From a virus, in the IMG/VR virus record IMGVR_UViG_3300017728_000002, positions 21,482 to 85,481 of that record: DNA of 64,000 nucleotides, one strand, 5' to 3'. The notes under the pieces were generated by a model that worked only from the letters and a program-made list of their open reading frames with translations, ran no database searches and was not told the DNA's origin. The position numbers and the translations under genes are program-made. Below are positions 45,977 through 53,529 of the stretch, one piece after another. Numbering within the stretch: position 1 is the first letter of the stretch; every line of letters starts with the position of its first letter.

Positions 45977-46486
45977 TTACCTTTTTTCTGGATCTTCTTC
46001 ATCACCGTACCAGACTTGAATCTGCTGCAGGTGACTGTAGTCTAAGTTCATCATGTTGTTGATCCCTTTCGTACAGTTCTTGTAGGTTCTCATGTTCTTC
46101 TCGTAGGCCCTTTGAGCTTTGGCCTGAGAGCTGGCCGCAAATGCAGTCTTATTGTTGGGCATGTAGATCTCTTGGCTCCGCTGTGCTTCTACTTCTTTAG
46201 CGTAGTCTAGAGCGGCCAATGAGTTGGCCCGGGAAAGATCCAGATGGCCATACTTGGTTTCTGCTATGTGTCCTATTCGAATCTTGCGAATTCGTGCACG
46301 TTCATCACGTGCCAGGTTCCATAGTTTCCAGTACAAGCGTTCGCCATCTGAATCTTGCCCTACACTTAATTCATCGGGAGGGATACAGAGTGCATCACAT
46401 ATCTCTGCTTCAATGCGATGCAGCTCAGTATTGTAGTTCCCTTTCCAATCAATGGTGCTGATCAGTTGATCAAGCCAATTTGTCAT
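45977..46486 (-). CDS. Hypothetical protein (169 aa)
   Basis: Start placed at 46486 (MTNWLDQLISTIDW), just after the exonuclease stop (TAAGATG). A longer frame to 46588 would overlap the exonuclease by 100 bases and begins with atypical Cys-rich sequence. The protein is helical and charged (LYWKLWNLARDERARIRKIR), ending YGDEEDPEKR. No domain recognised; it lies between recombination-type genes. Confidence 0.55.
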   Translation of the reverse strand: MTNWLDQLISTIDWKGNYNTELHRIEAEICDALCIPPDELSVGQDSDGERLYWKLWNLARDERARIRKIRIGHIAETKYGHLDLSRANSLAALDYAKEVEAQRSQEIYMPNNKTAFAASSQAKAQRAYEKNMRTYKNCTKGINNMMNLDYSHLQQIQVWYGDEEDPEKR

Positions 46487-46487
46487 C

Positions 46488-47504
46488 TTATAAGAAAATC
46501 TTGGTCTTTGTCTCGGCTTCCATCTCTTGAACCCACGAACCGTGAGTAAAATGGTAGTTGAGACGCTGCAGCAACGACTGCAGCTCATCCTTTCCTTCTT
46601 TAAGTGTTTCGTCTGCTATGTAAAACGTACCAGCTCGGTGCGCTCCACGGGATTCTACTGCACATATGCAGTGGTCTTCTGGGGTGTACTCTTCTCCGTA
46701 GTTCTTAAGAATCCACCGATAGGCAGCTTCTTCGTAAGCAGCAATCTGACGACTGTAGTGATAGGTTTTAAAAGACGCTGGAAACATGCCCAAGGTCTTG
46801 CCTGTCGTTTTTAAGTCGATGATGCTAAACTGCTTTTTTCGATGGTTTAAATGGAGCCTATCAATTTTAGCTTTTAATGGGAAATTGTACCTGGGGTCTT
46901 CCCAATACACTTCCAGCTCATTGAAGTAGCTCATGTTTCCATTGTCCACTTTTCGAAACAAAAGCTCAGTCAACTCAGGAGAGGTATTCTCTAACGAGTT
47001 CATGCAGCTATTCAAAGAGTCTAGCTGCTTCTGAGTGATAATGAACTTGTCACTGCTACGCAACAAATCCCAGTAAGCGGAGCCTGCACTCATTACTTTA
47101 TTTATCCTTGTTTCTGGTTTCCACGTTCTCCCATAGGCTTGTCTATCACAAGCTTCAATAATCACATAGATGTGCTCATCTAAAGCTTTGATGGTAGTGT
47201 CTTCACCTGTAATGGCAGCCTTCAACTCAAGAGAGTCTTTCAAAGAAGCAAAAGCGTCTTTAAGAATGTCTCGAATCTTGTCAGGAGTATTGGTCTCATC
47301 TACTATGTAGTTGCACAAGTGCGGCTCTAAAGCTGCCAAGTGCACCAAGTTTCCAAACTCTAGACTGCTGGTCTTCAATGAAGGTGCTTTGCCATCCCAG
47401 TGCTCTTTGAAAAGCACAGGAGAACCTTCTTGGTCGGGGTTGATATAACGCAATGAGCTGTTGCTGACTGCCTTTACATCGTAGTAAGGATCATGCAGTA
47501 ACAT
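46488..47504 (-). CDS. PD-(D/E)XK exonuclease (RecE/Cas4-like)
   Basis: The 338-aa product shows the nuclease core in order: GNLVHLA (51-57, motif I with His), ELEVYW (196-201), the metal-binding aspartate in KAKIDRLHL (D215), IID230-LK232-TTGK, and the YSRQIAAYEEAAYR helix with Q253-x3-Y257. This is the RecB/Cas4/RecE-type phage exonuclease family that degrades one strand from double-stranded ends. With the SSB-like and Sak4-like genes it could form a recombination system. It overlaps the upstream gene by 14 bases. Confidence 0.8.
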   Translation of the reverse strand: MLLHDPYYDVKAVSNSSLRYINPDQEGSPVLFKEHWDGKAPSLKTSSLEFGNLVHLAALEPHLCNYIVDETNTPDKIRDILKDAFASLKDSLELKAAITGEDTTIKALDEHIYVIIEACDRQAYGRTWKPETRINKVMSAGSAYWDLLRSSDKFIITQKQLDSLNSCMNSLENTSPELTELLFRKVDNGNMSYFNELEVYWEDPRYNFPLKAKIDRLHLNHRKKQFSIIDLKTTGKTLGMFPASFKTYHYSRQIAAYEEAAYRWILKNYGEEYTPEDHCICAVESRGAHRAGTFYIADETLKEGKDELQSLLQRLNYHFTHGSWVQEMEAETKTKIFL

Positions 47505-48150
47505 TGACTCTCTTTGATGTATCAGGTGAACGCATGTAAAGCCCGTTGAGGGGCTCTTGCTTAATCAGAGTTGCAAAGCTTTGCTCATCTTCAAGGCCAG
47601 TAGGCTCATTCTTTAACTTGGCACGTATGCTTTTGGTCTTGATTTTGCTACTCAAGAGTTCATAGTAAGCCAAGTTCAAATGCATAAACTCACTGTACCT
47701 CCGACTTGAAAAGAGTTCATGCATGTAACGAGTACCTGCGTGAGTGTTGAGCATGAGCATAGGCAAGTGTCCCAGTTCAAACAAGAGCTGAATAAATCCA
47801 GCGCGTTCTGGGGCATGCTTAGCATCTAAGACATGCATCATCTTCTTTACGTTGTGGATGACAGAAGCGTGATTGCGATGAAGGATTTGACCTATGCGTG
47901 CATAAGAGTAATCCATCAAACGCAAGTACAGAGAGAGCATTGCGCGTGCTTCCACAAACACCATGCGGCGATCGGGAGGATTCACAACATCTTTGATGTC
48001 AACGCCATAAATCTGAGCAACGATGTAACGAGCCGCATCTACTCGTGCAGCATCATTTGGAGGGGTCCAGTTGGGTATGGTCTTGCAAGCAACAAAGGCT
48101 TGTACTGAAGTATCCAACCCAGCATAGAACTGAGGGTGTATAGTGTCCAT
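47491..48150 (-). CDS. DnaA C-terminal-domain-like protein (219 aa)
   Basis: Residues ~33-110 match DnaA domain IV: ARYIVAQIYGVDIKDVV, an Arg/Val-rich helix RRMVFVEARAMLSLYLRL, then the signature helix YARIGQILHRNHASVIHNVK (signature R-N-H-A-S-V-I-H; bacterial DnaA usually has R-D-H-S-T-V-x-H). No AAA+ ATPase domain is present, so it may bind origin-like DNA without ATP hydrolysis. The remaining C-terminal half is helical and unrecognised. Start placed at 48150 because a CTCTCTAC element ends four bases upstream; a longer frame to 48195 would read through a hairpin. Confidence 0.75.
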   Translation of the reverse strand: MDTIHPQFYAGLDTSVQAFVACKTIPNWTPPNDAARVDAARYIVAQIYGVDIKDVVNPPDRRMVFVEARAMLSLYLRLMDYSYARIGQILHRNHASVIHNVKKMMHVLDAKHAPERAGFIQLLFELGHLPMLMLNTHAGTRYMHELFSSRRYSEFMHLNLAYYELLSSKIKTKSIRAKLKNEPTGLEDEQSFATLIKQEPLNGLYMRSPDTSKRVNVTA

Positions 48151-48154
48151 TGAT

Positions 48155-48164
48155 GTAGAGAGTG
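48155..48164 (-). promoter_or_regulatory. CACTCTCTAC element before the DnaA-like gene
   Basis: Minus-strand CACTCTCTAC, four bases before the ATG at 48150. It lies between the hairpin at 48169 and the start, the same order as at 45917 and 53410, and settles the start choice. Confidence 0.6.
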
Positions 48165-48168
48165 AAAT

Positions 48169-48192
48169 GGGAGCAGGATTTCTCCTGCCCCC
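48169..48192 (-). terminator. 10-bp hairpin with GAAA tetraloop after rIIB
   Basis: On the minus strand GGGGGCAGGA-GAAA-TCCTGCTCCC pairs over 10 bp with one G-U wobble and a GNRA tetraloop. It starts 15 bases after the rIIB stop. The wobble pairs only in the minus-strand RNA, so it is a minus-strand structure. Confidence 0.65.
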
Positions 48193-48206
48193 CATTCATG
48201 TTTCAA

Positions 48207-49352
48207 TTAGACAGCTACGTGTAAACGTTCTGCCAGAATCTGACGAAAGCCTTGGGCTTTGCAGTCCTCTGGTTGAGCCGCTTCTACAAGCTCCTCAAGT
48301 TGTTTCTCCAACTCGCGCTCTTCCCACGTCTTGTAGTCAATCTCAAAGTATGGAGTACGAATCTCCACACCTTTGGTCAAGTCTACCATGCCGTAAGCGT
48401 AGTACTCACACACACGCATTTTCATGTAGCTGTAGTCTGAAGGGACTGCAACTACATTCATAGGATTGACAAGGCATGCAATGAATGCACTTCCACTTCC
48501 GCCAAACTTCTTAACATACTCAGGGGTGCCAATGTGCAAACCTGAGCTGCATGCATTCTTTGGGTTGTTGTCACAATCAGCACGAGGCATGCTGACGCTT
48601 CCACCCAACCGAACAGAAGTAGTTCCACTCCAGTGATCGGTAAACTCAGGCGCTTCGACAAGGCCGTTGTTTTGATCTTGGAACATAGACTCCAAGTTGC
48701 CCAAGACATTTTCCGGAGCAATGAAGTTCCCTTTGTCGTCTTGCAACACTTCGGTAAGTACCGCTTTCAAGTCTCCACCTTCAGGATCCTTGACTGCTGT
48801 GTAATCTGCTGGGTTCAACCCTTCTGCTTTGAGCATCAGGTATTCCTTAGGCACAAAGTTTGTCACAGCACTGTACTTCTTGTTGGTCTGCTTGCACGCA
48901 CGATAACCAATGAAGTACCCATTGTCGGTAATGGGGAAATCATAGGTGTCCATGAACTTAAACAGGTCTTCCCGGACGTGAGTGTCTGGGTTTAGAATCA
49001 ACAACTTCCAGAAGTTGATCATGGAAGTAATGGATTTGCCTTCTTGAAGCAAATTGGTCATCCGAACCAAAAGAGTTTCGGGTATTGCAGCAGCTTCATA
49101 CCCTGTGAGGTAGAACTTTCCGTTCCGCTCTGTCAAGATATCATTCATCTTGAGGGTGTGCCCTGGGTCCAGGTCGGACACCAGGGTTGAAACATTGACT
49201 TGCGTAGGATGCAAAGCAGTAGATTTTGCAGTTTCGTAAAATCCAGCCGCGTCTGCGTTGTTGCTGAATTGACGAGCATACATTTTGTCATCCACGATGA
49301 CGTGCACTAAGGCGTCGTGACGCAGTGCTGTAATTGAGGCAGTGTAGGCCAT
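48207..49352 (-). CDS. rIIB: RIIB-like protein (381 aa)
   Basis: The Cys-containing core NNPKNACSSGLHIGTPEYVK, then GSAFIACLVNPMNVVAVPSD-YSYMKMRVCEYYAYG, matches the T4 RIIB family. The upstream region (FLKFMDTYDFPITDNGYFIG YRAC...) is the same family's 'plain' N-terminal half. RIIB acts with RIIA at the membrane in T4, affecting lysis and superinfection exclusion; its biochemical role here is unknown. It follows rIIA directly with a CTCTCTA element in the end of rIIA. Confidence 0.8.
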   Translation of the reverse strand: MAYTASITALRHDALVHVIVDDKMYARQFSNNADAAGFYETAKSTALHPTQVNVSTLVSDLDPGHTLKMNDILTERNGKFYLTGYEAAAIPETLLVRMTNLLQEGKSITSMINFWKLLILNPDTHVREDLFKFMDTYDFPITDNGYFIGYRACKQTNKKYSAVTNFVPKEYLMLKAEGLNPADYTAVKDPEGGDLKAVLTEVLQDDKGNFIAPENVLGNLESMFQDQNNGLVEAPEFTDHWSGTTSVRLGGSVSMPRADCDNNPKNACSSGLHIGTPEYVKKFGGSGSAFIACLVNPMNVVAVPSDYSYMKMRVCEYYAYGMVDLTKGVEIRTPYFEIDYKTWEERELEKQLEELVEAAQPEDCKAQGFRQILAERLHVAV

Positions 49353-49355
49353 TTG

Positions 49356-51539
49356 TTATAGAGAGTTTATAGCTTGACGGTAGAGATCGTCACTAGTATG
49401 TTGATGTAGGATACTATTCAGTATCACGGTTCCTGCTGGCGTCTTCTGAAGTTGTTTCTGGATGTTTCTAAATTGAGCAGCTACCTTGTTAGGCGTGTAT
49501 ACTGCTCCGTTGTGCTGTAATATACTGAATGATTCTACAGATGGGGCTTCTATGTCAAATATTTCGCTGTTTATGACACTGTAAATCCAACCATTAGACT
49601 TTTTAGGTCTAGGAGGTAGTGTAAGGTGTTCTTTCAAGCACCCAAGTCGCATCAAAGTAAATCCTTGTAAGCAGTAGCTATGAATATGTTCTTTAAACCA
49701 CTGCCACTGGCTGTGTTCTAGGTTTTTAGCTTGCTGTCGTAAGATGATTTGCTTCAACTTGGCTAGATCCCAGCACTCTACACCGGACTTTTGAAGTCGC
49801 TTAAAGTTGCCGTCACTAGCGCAGTACAAGTCTTTAGGCAACACAACATTCCACTCAATAGCCTTGGCATACTTGTATTGAATGACAATTGCTTTGGTGT
49901 CTTTAAGCTCCTTGTAAGTCTTTGTTGTGCGGGTGTATGCATTATTCTGTACCACCTTTACAGGCAGTTCCGTTTTCAGCATCTCCGCAGTCCAATTAGA
50001 GCCAGTCTTACGACGAAGCTTAAGGTTTTCCTTACGGTCTACAAGCCATTTCTCTGTAGGTGTGTAATCTGCATATTTCTCTGTGTGTTTTTGAAAGAAC
50101 TCGTTGAGTATCACAGTAATGATCTGTTCAATCTTATTGTGTATCTCTTCTTTACGGTTTTCATCTACATTGTTTAAACCATACCTGCATACCTCTTGAA
50201 TAATGGGCATGAAGTTTTGGTTTACGTTAAAAATCAAAGCATAGGTGGTGGTTAGGTTGTTGTTCTCTTGAAAGAATTCTTTCCAAACCGTACCCAGTCT
50301 TTGATCTCCACGCTTTCTAATCATCGTGTAAGTAGCGGACGTGTTCGGTACTCCCTTGACAATGTCACGACCACTTAGTGTAGATACAGATCGCCACTTA
50401 CCTATTTGCAAGTCTAGTTTAGCACTAGGCTCTAAAAGTTGACCAACGATGCTCGTAAACCGGTCTTCTTGAACTTCTTTAGGCCAACCTTCAACGCTTG
50501 AGGTAAGGTGAAAATGGCGAGTACTTGCAATAATTTGATGAGTATCCGGATACACCAACTCGTTTTTACGAGAGCCATACCCATAAAGCAATTTGAGGTC
50601 TGTAGAATATCCTGATTGGGCTTGTTGCCATGTTTCAAACACAGAATTTACTTGACTCAACTTTTGATCAAGCAGTTCTTTGGCGTTGTCGTTTAACTCC
50701 AAACCTTCTCTAGACAAGGTTGGGTTGATCTCGCCAATGTTCAGCTTAATCACAAAGTTGGTCAGATAACTGTCTCCATCCAGGTGCGGAATTTTGTACA
50801 AAACATTGCCTAACGAAACCATTAGCCCGTTATGGCAAAGGGTTCTGTCGTTCTGCTCAATCCTTAAGAAAGACCCGTAATCAAAGACTTTGCTTTCATT
50901 GAATATGAATTCGCCAGGAAGAGAGATGCTCAGCATATGACCAAGAAGCACCAACTGGTTCTCTATGGCCATTACAAATTGAGTTGTATCAGCACGAGAA
51001 TACACGGGGATCGTGATTAACGTACCGTTGCTTTCATCGGTTTCAATCTCATTGATCATAGTGCATGTGCGCTCTGCACTGCTCTTTTCCATGAGATAAC
51101 TCCGCTTGACTCCGTCTATATAAGTTGTGACTTGAAAGACAGGAGTGTAAGCAAAGGGACTCTTTGCACCGATACCGAATCCACCAATCTGTTCGTTAGA
51201 ATCACGTTTGGTAGAGGCAAAGTATTGCGTGAAGATGTTCTCAATGCGGTTAGGAGTAATGCCAGGACCGAAGTCTCGCACACTAAACTCGCCTACAGCG
51301 TTACTCAAGCTTGGCACATTGGTCAGCTTTACTTGAACTTTCTGAGTGGAACGGGCTTCTTGGTTAGCGTCGACAGCATTGGACACGACCTCTCGGACGA
51401 TAGACCCATACTTGTCTTGGTATACTGAGTTAGACATTAACTCAGCGAGGTGTGTTGCGGCATCTGCTGCAAACCCCATTTTAATCTTTTGCCCCGACAC
51501 AGTAGACTCGTACTGTCGTTGGGCTGTATTCATTTTCAT
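49356..51539 (-). CDS. rIIA: RIIA-like GHKL ATPase (727 aa)
   Basis: The GHKL (HSP90/histidine kinase/MutL-type) ATP-binding motifs are intact: N-box E50-VVS-N54-AV-D57-A, G1 box D89-F-G91-P-G93-I and the lid GGFGIGAKSPFAY (119-131). The protein begins MGFAADAATHLAELMSNSVY before the N-box, as in T4 RIIA and similar phage proteins. The rest (~200-727) is charged, with no clear domain. It neighbours the RIIB-like gene as in T4. Role: inferred membrane-linked protection or lysis timing, unproven here. Confidence 0.8.
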   Translation of the reverse strand: MKMNTAQRQYESTVSGQKIKMGFAADAATHLAELMSNSVYQDKYGSIVREVVSNAVDANQEARSTQKVQVKLTNVPSLSNAVGEFSVRDFGPGITPNRIENIFTQYFASTKRDSNEQIGGFGIGAKSPFAYTPVFQVTTYIDGVKRSYLMEKSSAERTCTMINEIETDESNGTLITIPVYSRADTTQFVMAIENQLVLLGHMLSISLPGEFIFNESKVFDYGSFLRIEQNDRTLCHNGLMVSLGNVLYKIPHLDGDSYLTNFVIKLNIGEINPTLSREGLELNDNAKELLDQKLSQVNSVFETWQQAQSGYSTDLKLLYGYGSRKNELVYPDTHQIIASTRHFHLTSSVEGWPKEVQEDRFTSIVGQLLEPSAKLDLQIGKWRSVSTLSGRDIVKGVPNTSATYTMIRKRGDQRLGTVWKEFFQENNNLTTTYALIFNVNQNFMPIIQEVCRYGLNNVDENRKEEIHNKIEQIITVILNEFFQKHTEKYADYTPTEKWLVDRKENLKLRRKTGSNWTAEMLKTELPVKVVQNNAYTRTTKTYKELKDTKAIVIQYKYAKAIEWNVVLPKDLYCASDGNFKRLQKSGVECWDLAKLKQIILRQQAKNLEHSQWQWFKEHIHSYCLQGFTLMRLGCLKEHLTLPPRPKKSNGWIYSVINSEIFDIEAPSVESFSILQHNGAVYTPNKVAAQFRNIQKQLQKTPAGTVILNSILHQHTSDDLYRQAINSL
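49358..49367 (-). promoter_or_regulatory. AACTCTCTAT element in the end of rIIA before rIIB
   Basis: AACTCTCTAT overlaps the last codons of rIIA (NSL-stop) and lies five bases before the rIIB ATG. The core is in coding sequence at the start-proximal position. Confidence 0.55.
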
Positions 51540-51904
51540 AGAGAGTAATTCAATTGTGGATCTGGTATATCCGTATTCATGTATTCAGCAGCCCATTGTC
51601 GGATGCTGTCGATATAGGTTTTAAAACGATTCTTGGTCATTTCAGTCGTGCTCATGATTCTCATGCCAAGCACAATTCCGTCATCTTGTATTAGGTCGCC
51701 TAAAGCAAAATTTGCTTTGAGCCAGTTGTGTGTGTCAGTGTATGTAAGAGGTGCAGGAACAGCACCTTCAATAATTGTAGAGCGATCCCACCCGTGGTCA
51801 GTTAACGTTGAGCAAACGATCGGGACTACGATTTTCCAGTAGTACCGGTTCTGTGCTGAAGTGCGCTTTGTATCCGGGGTGGTCTCTAAGGAGTTGTCGG
51901 TCAT
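51536..51904 (-). CDS. NinB-like recombination protein (122 aa)
   Basis: The segment KRTSAQNRYYWKIVVPIVCS resembles the start of the phage NinB/recombination-accessory family, whose members have R--QN--YW. Start chosen at 51904 (MTDNSLETTPDTKRTS); a longer frame to 52000 is possible but would overlap the RusA gene even more. Even so, 107 bases overlap the end of the RusA-like gene in another frame. The stop overlaps the rIIA start. NinB-type proteins bind single-stranded DNA and aid recombination; the match is moderate. Confidence 0.55.
   Translation of the reverse strand: MTDNSLETTPDTKRTSAQNRYYWKIVVPIVCSTLTDHGWDRSTIIEGAVPAPLTYTDTHNWLKANFALGDLIQDDGIVLGMRIMSTTEMTKNRFKTYIDSIRQWAAEYMNTDIPDPQLNYSL
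51539..51548 (-). promoter_or_regulatory. TTACTCTCTA element overlapping the rIIA start
   Basis: Minus-strand TTACTCTCT runs into the A of the rIIA ATG and coincides with the end of the NinB-like gene (NYSL-stop). The core is shorter at its 3' side than other copies because it touches the start codon. Confidence 0.5.
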
Positions 51905-52445
51905 CTTGAATAAGTCGATAAACGAGTTTGCGGTCTTCCAACCTTTCCACCGGGCAATAGGAAAAGGATGGAGCTTTAGTGATGTAGTAGATGTTGTCAT
52001 CAGGTATTATGCCTTGAGCACTCAAGGCGTCTTGAAAGCATTTGTGGTAAATCCATTGATTGTCTAGATCCCACATCATTGTACCTGGAACTGTGTGTAG
52101 CTCGGCTTCAATGGCTAAAGGGAAAAAGTCAACTTCAGGAACCTTTCGGAGATGCTCTTGAAAGCTCTCTTTAATGCATGCTACCACTTTACTTCTGAGG
52201 TGTGGAGGCATATTGCCACTGTACAATTCTTGGCCGTTAATCTTCTTGATTCTTGGCTTGTTGACTGAAGCAGGATTGGCAATCAATGGTTTGCCATCTG
52301 CACCAAGCAAGCGGCTCTTGCTGTCGTACTGCTTAAACTTCTGATACTTCTTAGGGATACTGGTTCCTTTGGTGTAGTACTTAGCCCTACGTCCTTTGGT
52401 CAGTTGCACATGAGTTAGATAGCTAGGGATAACGATTTCAATCAT
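51798..52445 (-). CDS. RusA-like Holliday-junction resolvase
   Basis: The motif W-D126-L-D128-N129-QWIYH-K135-CFQ-D139-ALSAQGIIP-D149-D150 reproduces the catalytic pattern of RusA endonucleases (D-x-D-N, then Lys, Asp and a distal DD), which cut Holliday junctions using divalent metal. The N-terminal 70 residues are basic and look like a DNA-binding extension, longer than typical RusA (~120 aa). Start taken at the ATG at 52445, overlapping the primase stop (ATGA); an upstream in-frame ATG at 52466 lies inside the primase gene. Confidence 0.7.
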   Translation of the reverse strand: MIEIVIPSYLTHVQLTKGRRAKYYTKGTSIPKKYQKFKQYDSKSRLLGADGKPLIANPASVNKPRIKKINGQELYSGNMPPHLRSKVVACIKESFQEHLRKVPEVDFFPLAIEAELHTVPGTMMWDLDNQWIYHKCFQDALSAQGIIPDDNIYYITKAPSFSYCPVERLEDRKLVYRLIQDDRQLLRDHPGYKAHFSTEPVLLENRSPDRLLNVN

Positions 52446-53410
52446 TTCCTGAGGGTATCTATCCATTGAGTGGCTGCATACGGAGATGCTTTGTACAAGT
52501 CAGAGATGTCTTTAGCTCCTTCTACAAAAGCATATCTCCAGTTGAACTTTTTGCGCCACTTATTGGCAAACTTTACTCCGGTGTAGTCTCGGTCATACAC
52601 GATGACGATGTCATCAAACCGTTGTTTCCAGTCTTCTACTTCTTCATCTGTAAAGCTGTAGCTCTCGCTTTGAGGGGCTACGGCTGCAATGCCAAATTCA
52701 TAGAAGACCATAACGTCTTTCATGCTTTTGGTTACAACAAGCAGCTTTCCTTTCTGAGGTAATTGGTCTACTCCTTGCAGGCACTGCGTGTTCTGAATGA
52801 ACCTAGTGCCAGTGGAGAATGGCATATAGAGTTTAAAGAAATCATCCCCGAAGTAGTAGGCAAAGCCTGGTTGAGCGGTTCGGTGTGTAAACACTCGTTT
52901 GCCATTACAAGCAGCCAAGTAGAGCTGGAAAATTCTGTATGTCTTAAGGGTTTCGACAGTAATGCCGAACTGACCCCAAAACGATACTCCATCAGGATCT
53001 ATGTGCCATGCCCCGTTATGGGTCAAAGGCTGGATTCCAATTTCAGAAGCTTCGTTAGCGTTGGTCTTGGCGTATTCCAGGTGATCGTAGTTTTTGGCTA
53101 CAAAAGCATCTGGTATGTGCAGGTTCAAATCACTAACGATTTGTTTCAGGGCCTCTTTAAAGTTGATTCCCAATACCATACAGGCTACATCGAAACAATC
53201 CAAGCTTTCGCTTTTAGAGAAGTCTCGGAAGTAGAGTTTGCCTGCTTTGGAGTAAAAGAAACAGCACGAAGGGTTCTTGTCTTCGCGGATAGGGGAATGA
53301 AACTTTTGTTTTACCTGGATAGGAACATGGAGATAAAACTCCATGATCTGTTCTTGAGGTACTCGTTCCAATACCCAATCCCTGTTGAATACAGGTTGGA
53401 TAGCGTACAT
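52442..53410 (-). CDS. DNA primase (zinc-finger plus TOPRIM)
   Basis: The N-terminal ~95 residues resemble the CHC2-type primase zinc domain in layout: KFHSPIREDKNPSCCFFYSK, then LYFRDFSKSESLDCFDVACM and EALKQIVSDL. The TOPRIM motifs follow: GKLLVVTKSMKDVMVFYEFG (Lys replaces the usual catalytic Glu-Gly) and DDIVIVYDRDYTGVKFANKW (D-x-D). It makes RNA primers for DNA synthesis. The glutamate-to-serine/lysine change near KSMKD deserves checking. It overlaps the RusA-like gene and is preceded by a hairpin and three tandem CTCTCTAC repeats. Confidence 0.75.
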   Translation of the reverse strand: MYAIQPVFNRDWVLERVPQEQIMEFYLHVPIQVKQKFHSPIREDKNPSCCFFYSKAGKLYFRDFSKSESLDCFDVACMVLGINFKEALKQIVSDLNLHIPDAFVAKNYDHLEYAKTNANEASEIGIQPLTHNGAWHIDPDGVSFWGQFGITVETLKTYRIFQLYLAACNGKRVFTHRTAQPGFAYYFGDDFFKLYMPFSTGTRFIQNTQCLQGVDQLPQKGKLLVVTKSMKDVMVFYEFGIAAVAPQSESYSFTDEEVEDWKQRFDDIVIVYDRDYTGVKFANKWRKKFNWRYAFVEGAKDISDLYKASPYAATQWIDTLRK

Positions 53411-53440
53411 GTAGAGAGTTGTAGAGAGTTGTAGAGAGAG
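53411..53440 (-). promoter_or_regulatory. Tandem AACTCTCTAC repeats before the primase gene
   Basis: Two perfect 10-base AACTCTCTAC units plus a third CTCTCTCTAC unit run directly into the primase ATG. Triple presence makes this the densest site of the element. Confidence 0.7.
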
Positions 53441-53449
53441 AGTAGGTAA

Positions 53450-53474
53450 GAGGGGGGCCTTTGCCGCCCCCCTC
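53450..53474 (-). terminator. 9-bp GC-rich hairpin after the SSB-like gene
   Basis: GAGGGGGGC pairs with GCCCCCCTC around a 7-base loop. It is perfectly paired on either strand and separates the SSB-like gene from the primase gene. No T-run on the minus side. Confidence 0.65.
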
Positions 53475-53529
53475 CGTCCTAAGGTTTCACGTAATGCGAA
53501 ACTCCCATCACACTATTCGGTGTAACGAG

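Noticed and set aside
46487-46588. Longer N-terminus of the 169-aa protein
   Set aside because: It would overlap the exonuclease gene by about 100 bases and begins with Cys/Ser-rich sequence typical of a shadow frame.
48151-48195. Longer N-terminus for the DnaA-like protein (start at 48195)
   Set aside because: It would translate through the hairpin and the CTCTCTAC element; the ATG at 48150 is better placed.
52763-53434. 223-aa plus-strand open frame opposite the primase
   Set aside because: Antisense to a gene with clear primase motifs; low-complexity, no recognisable domain.
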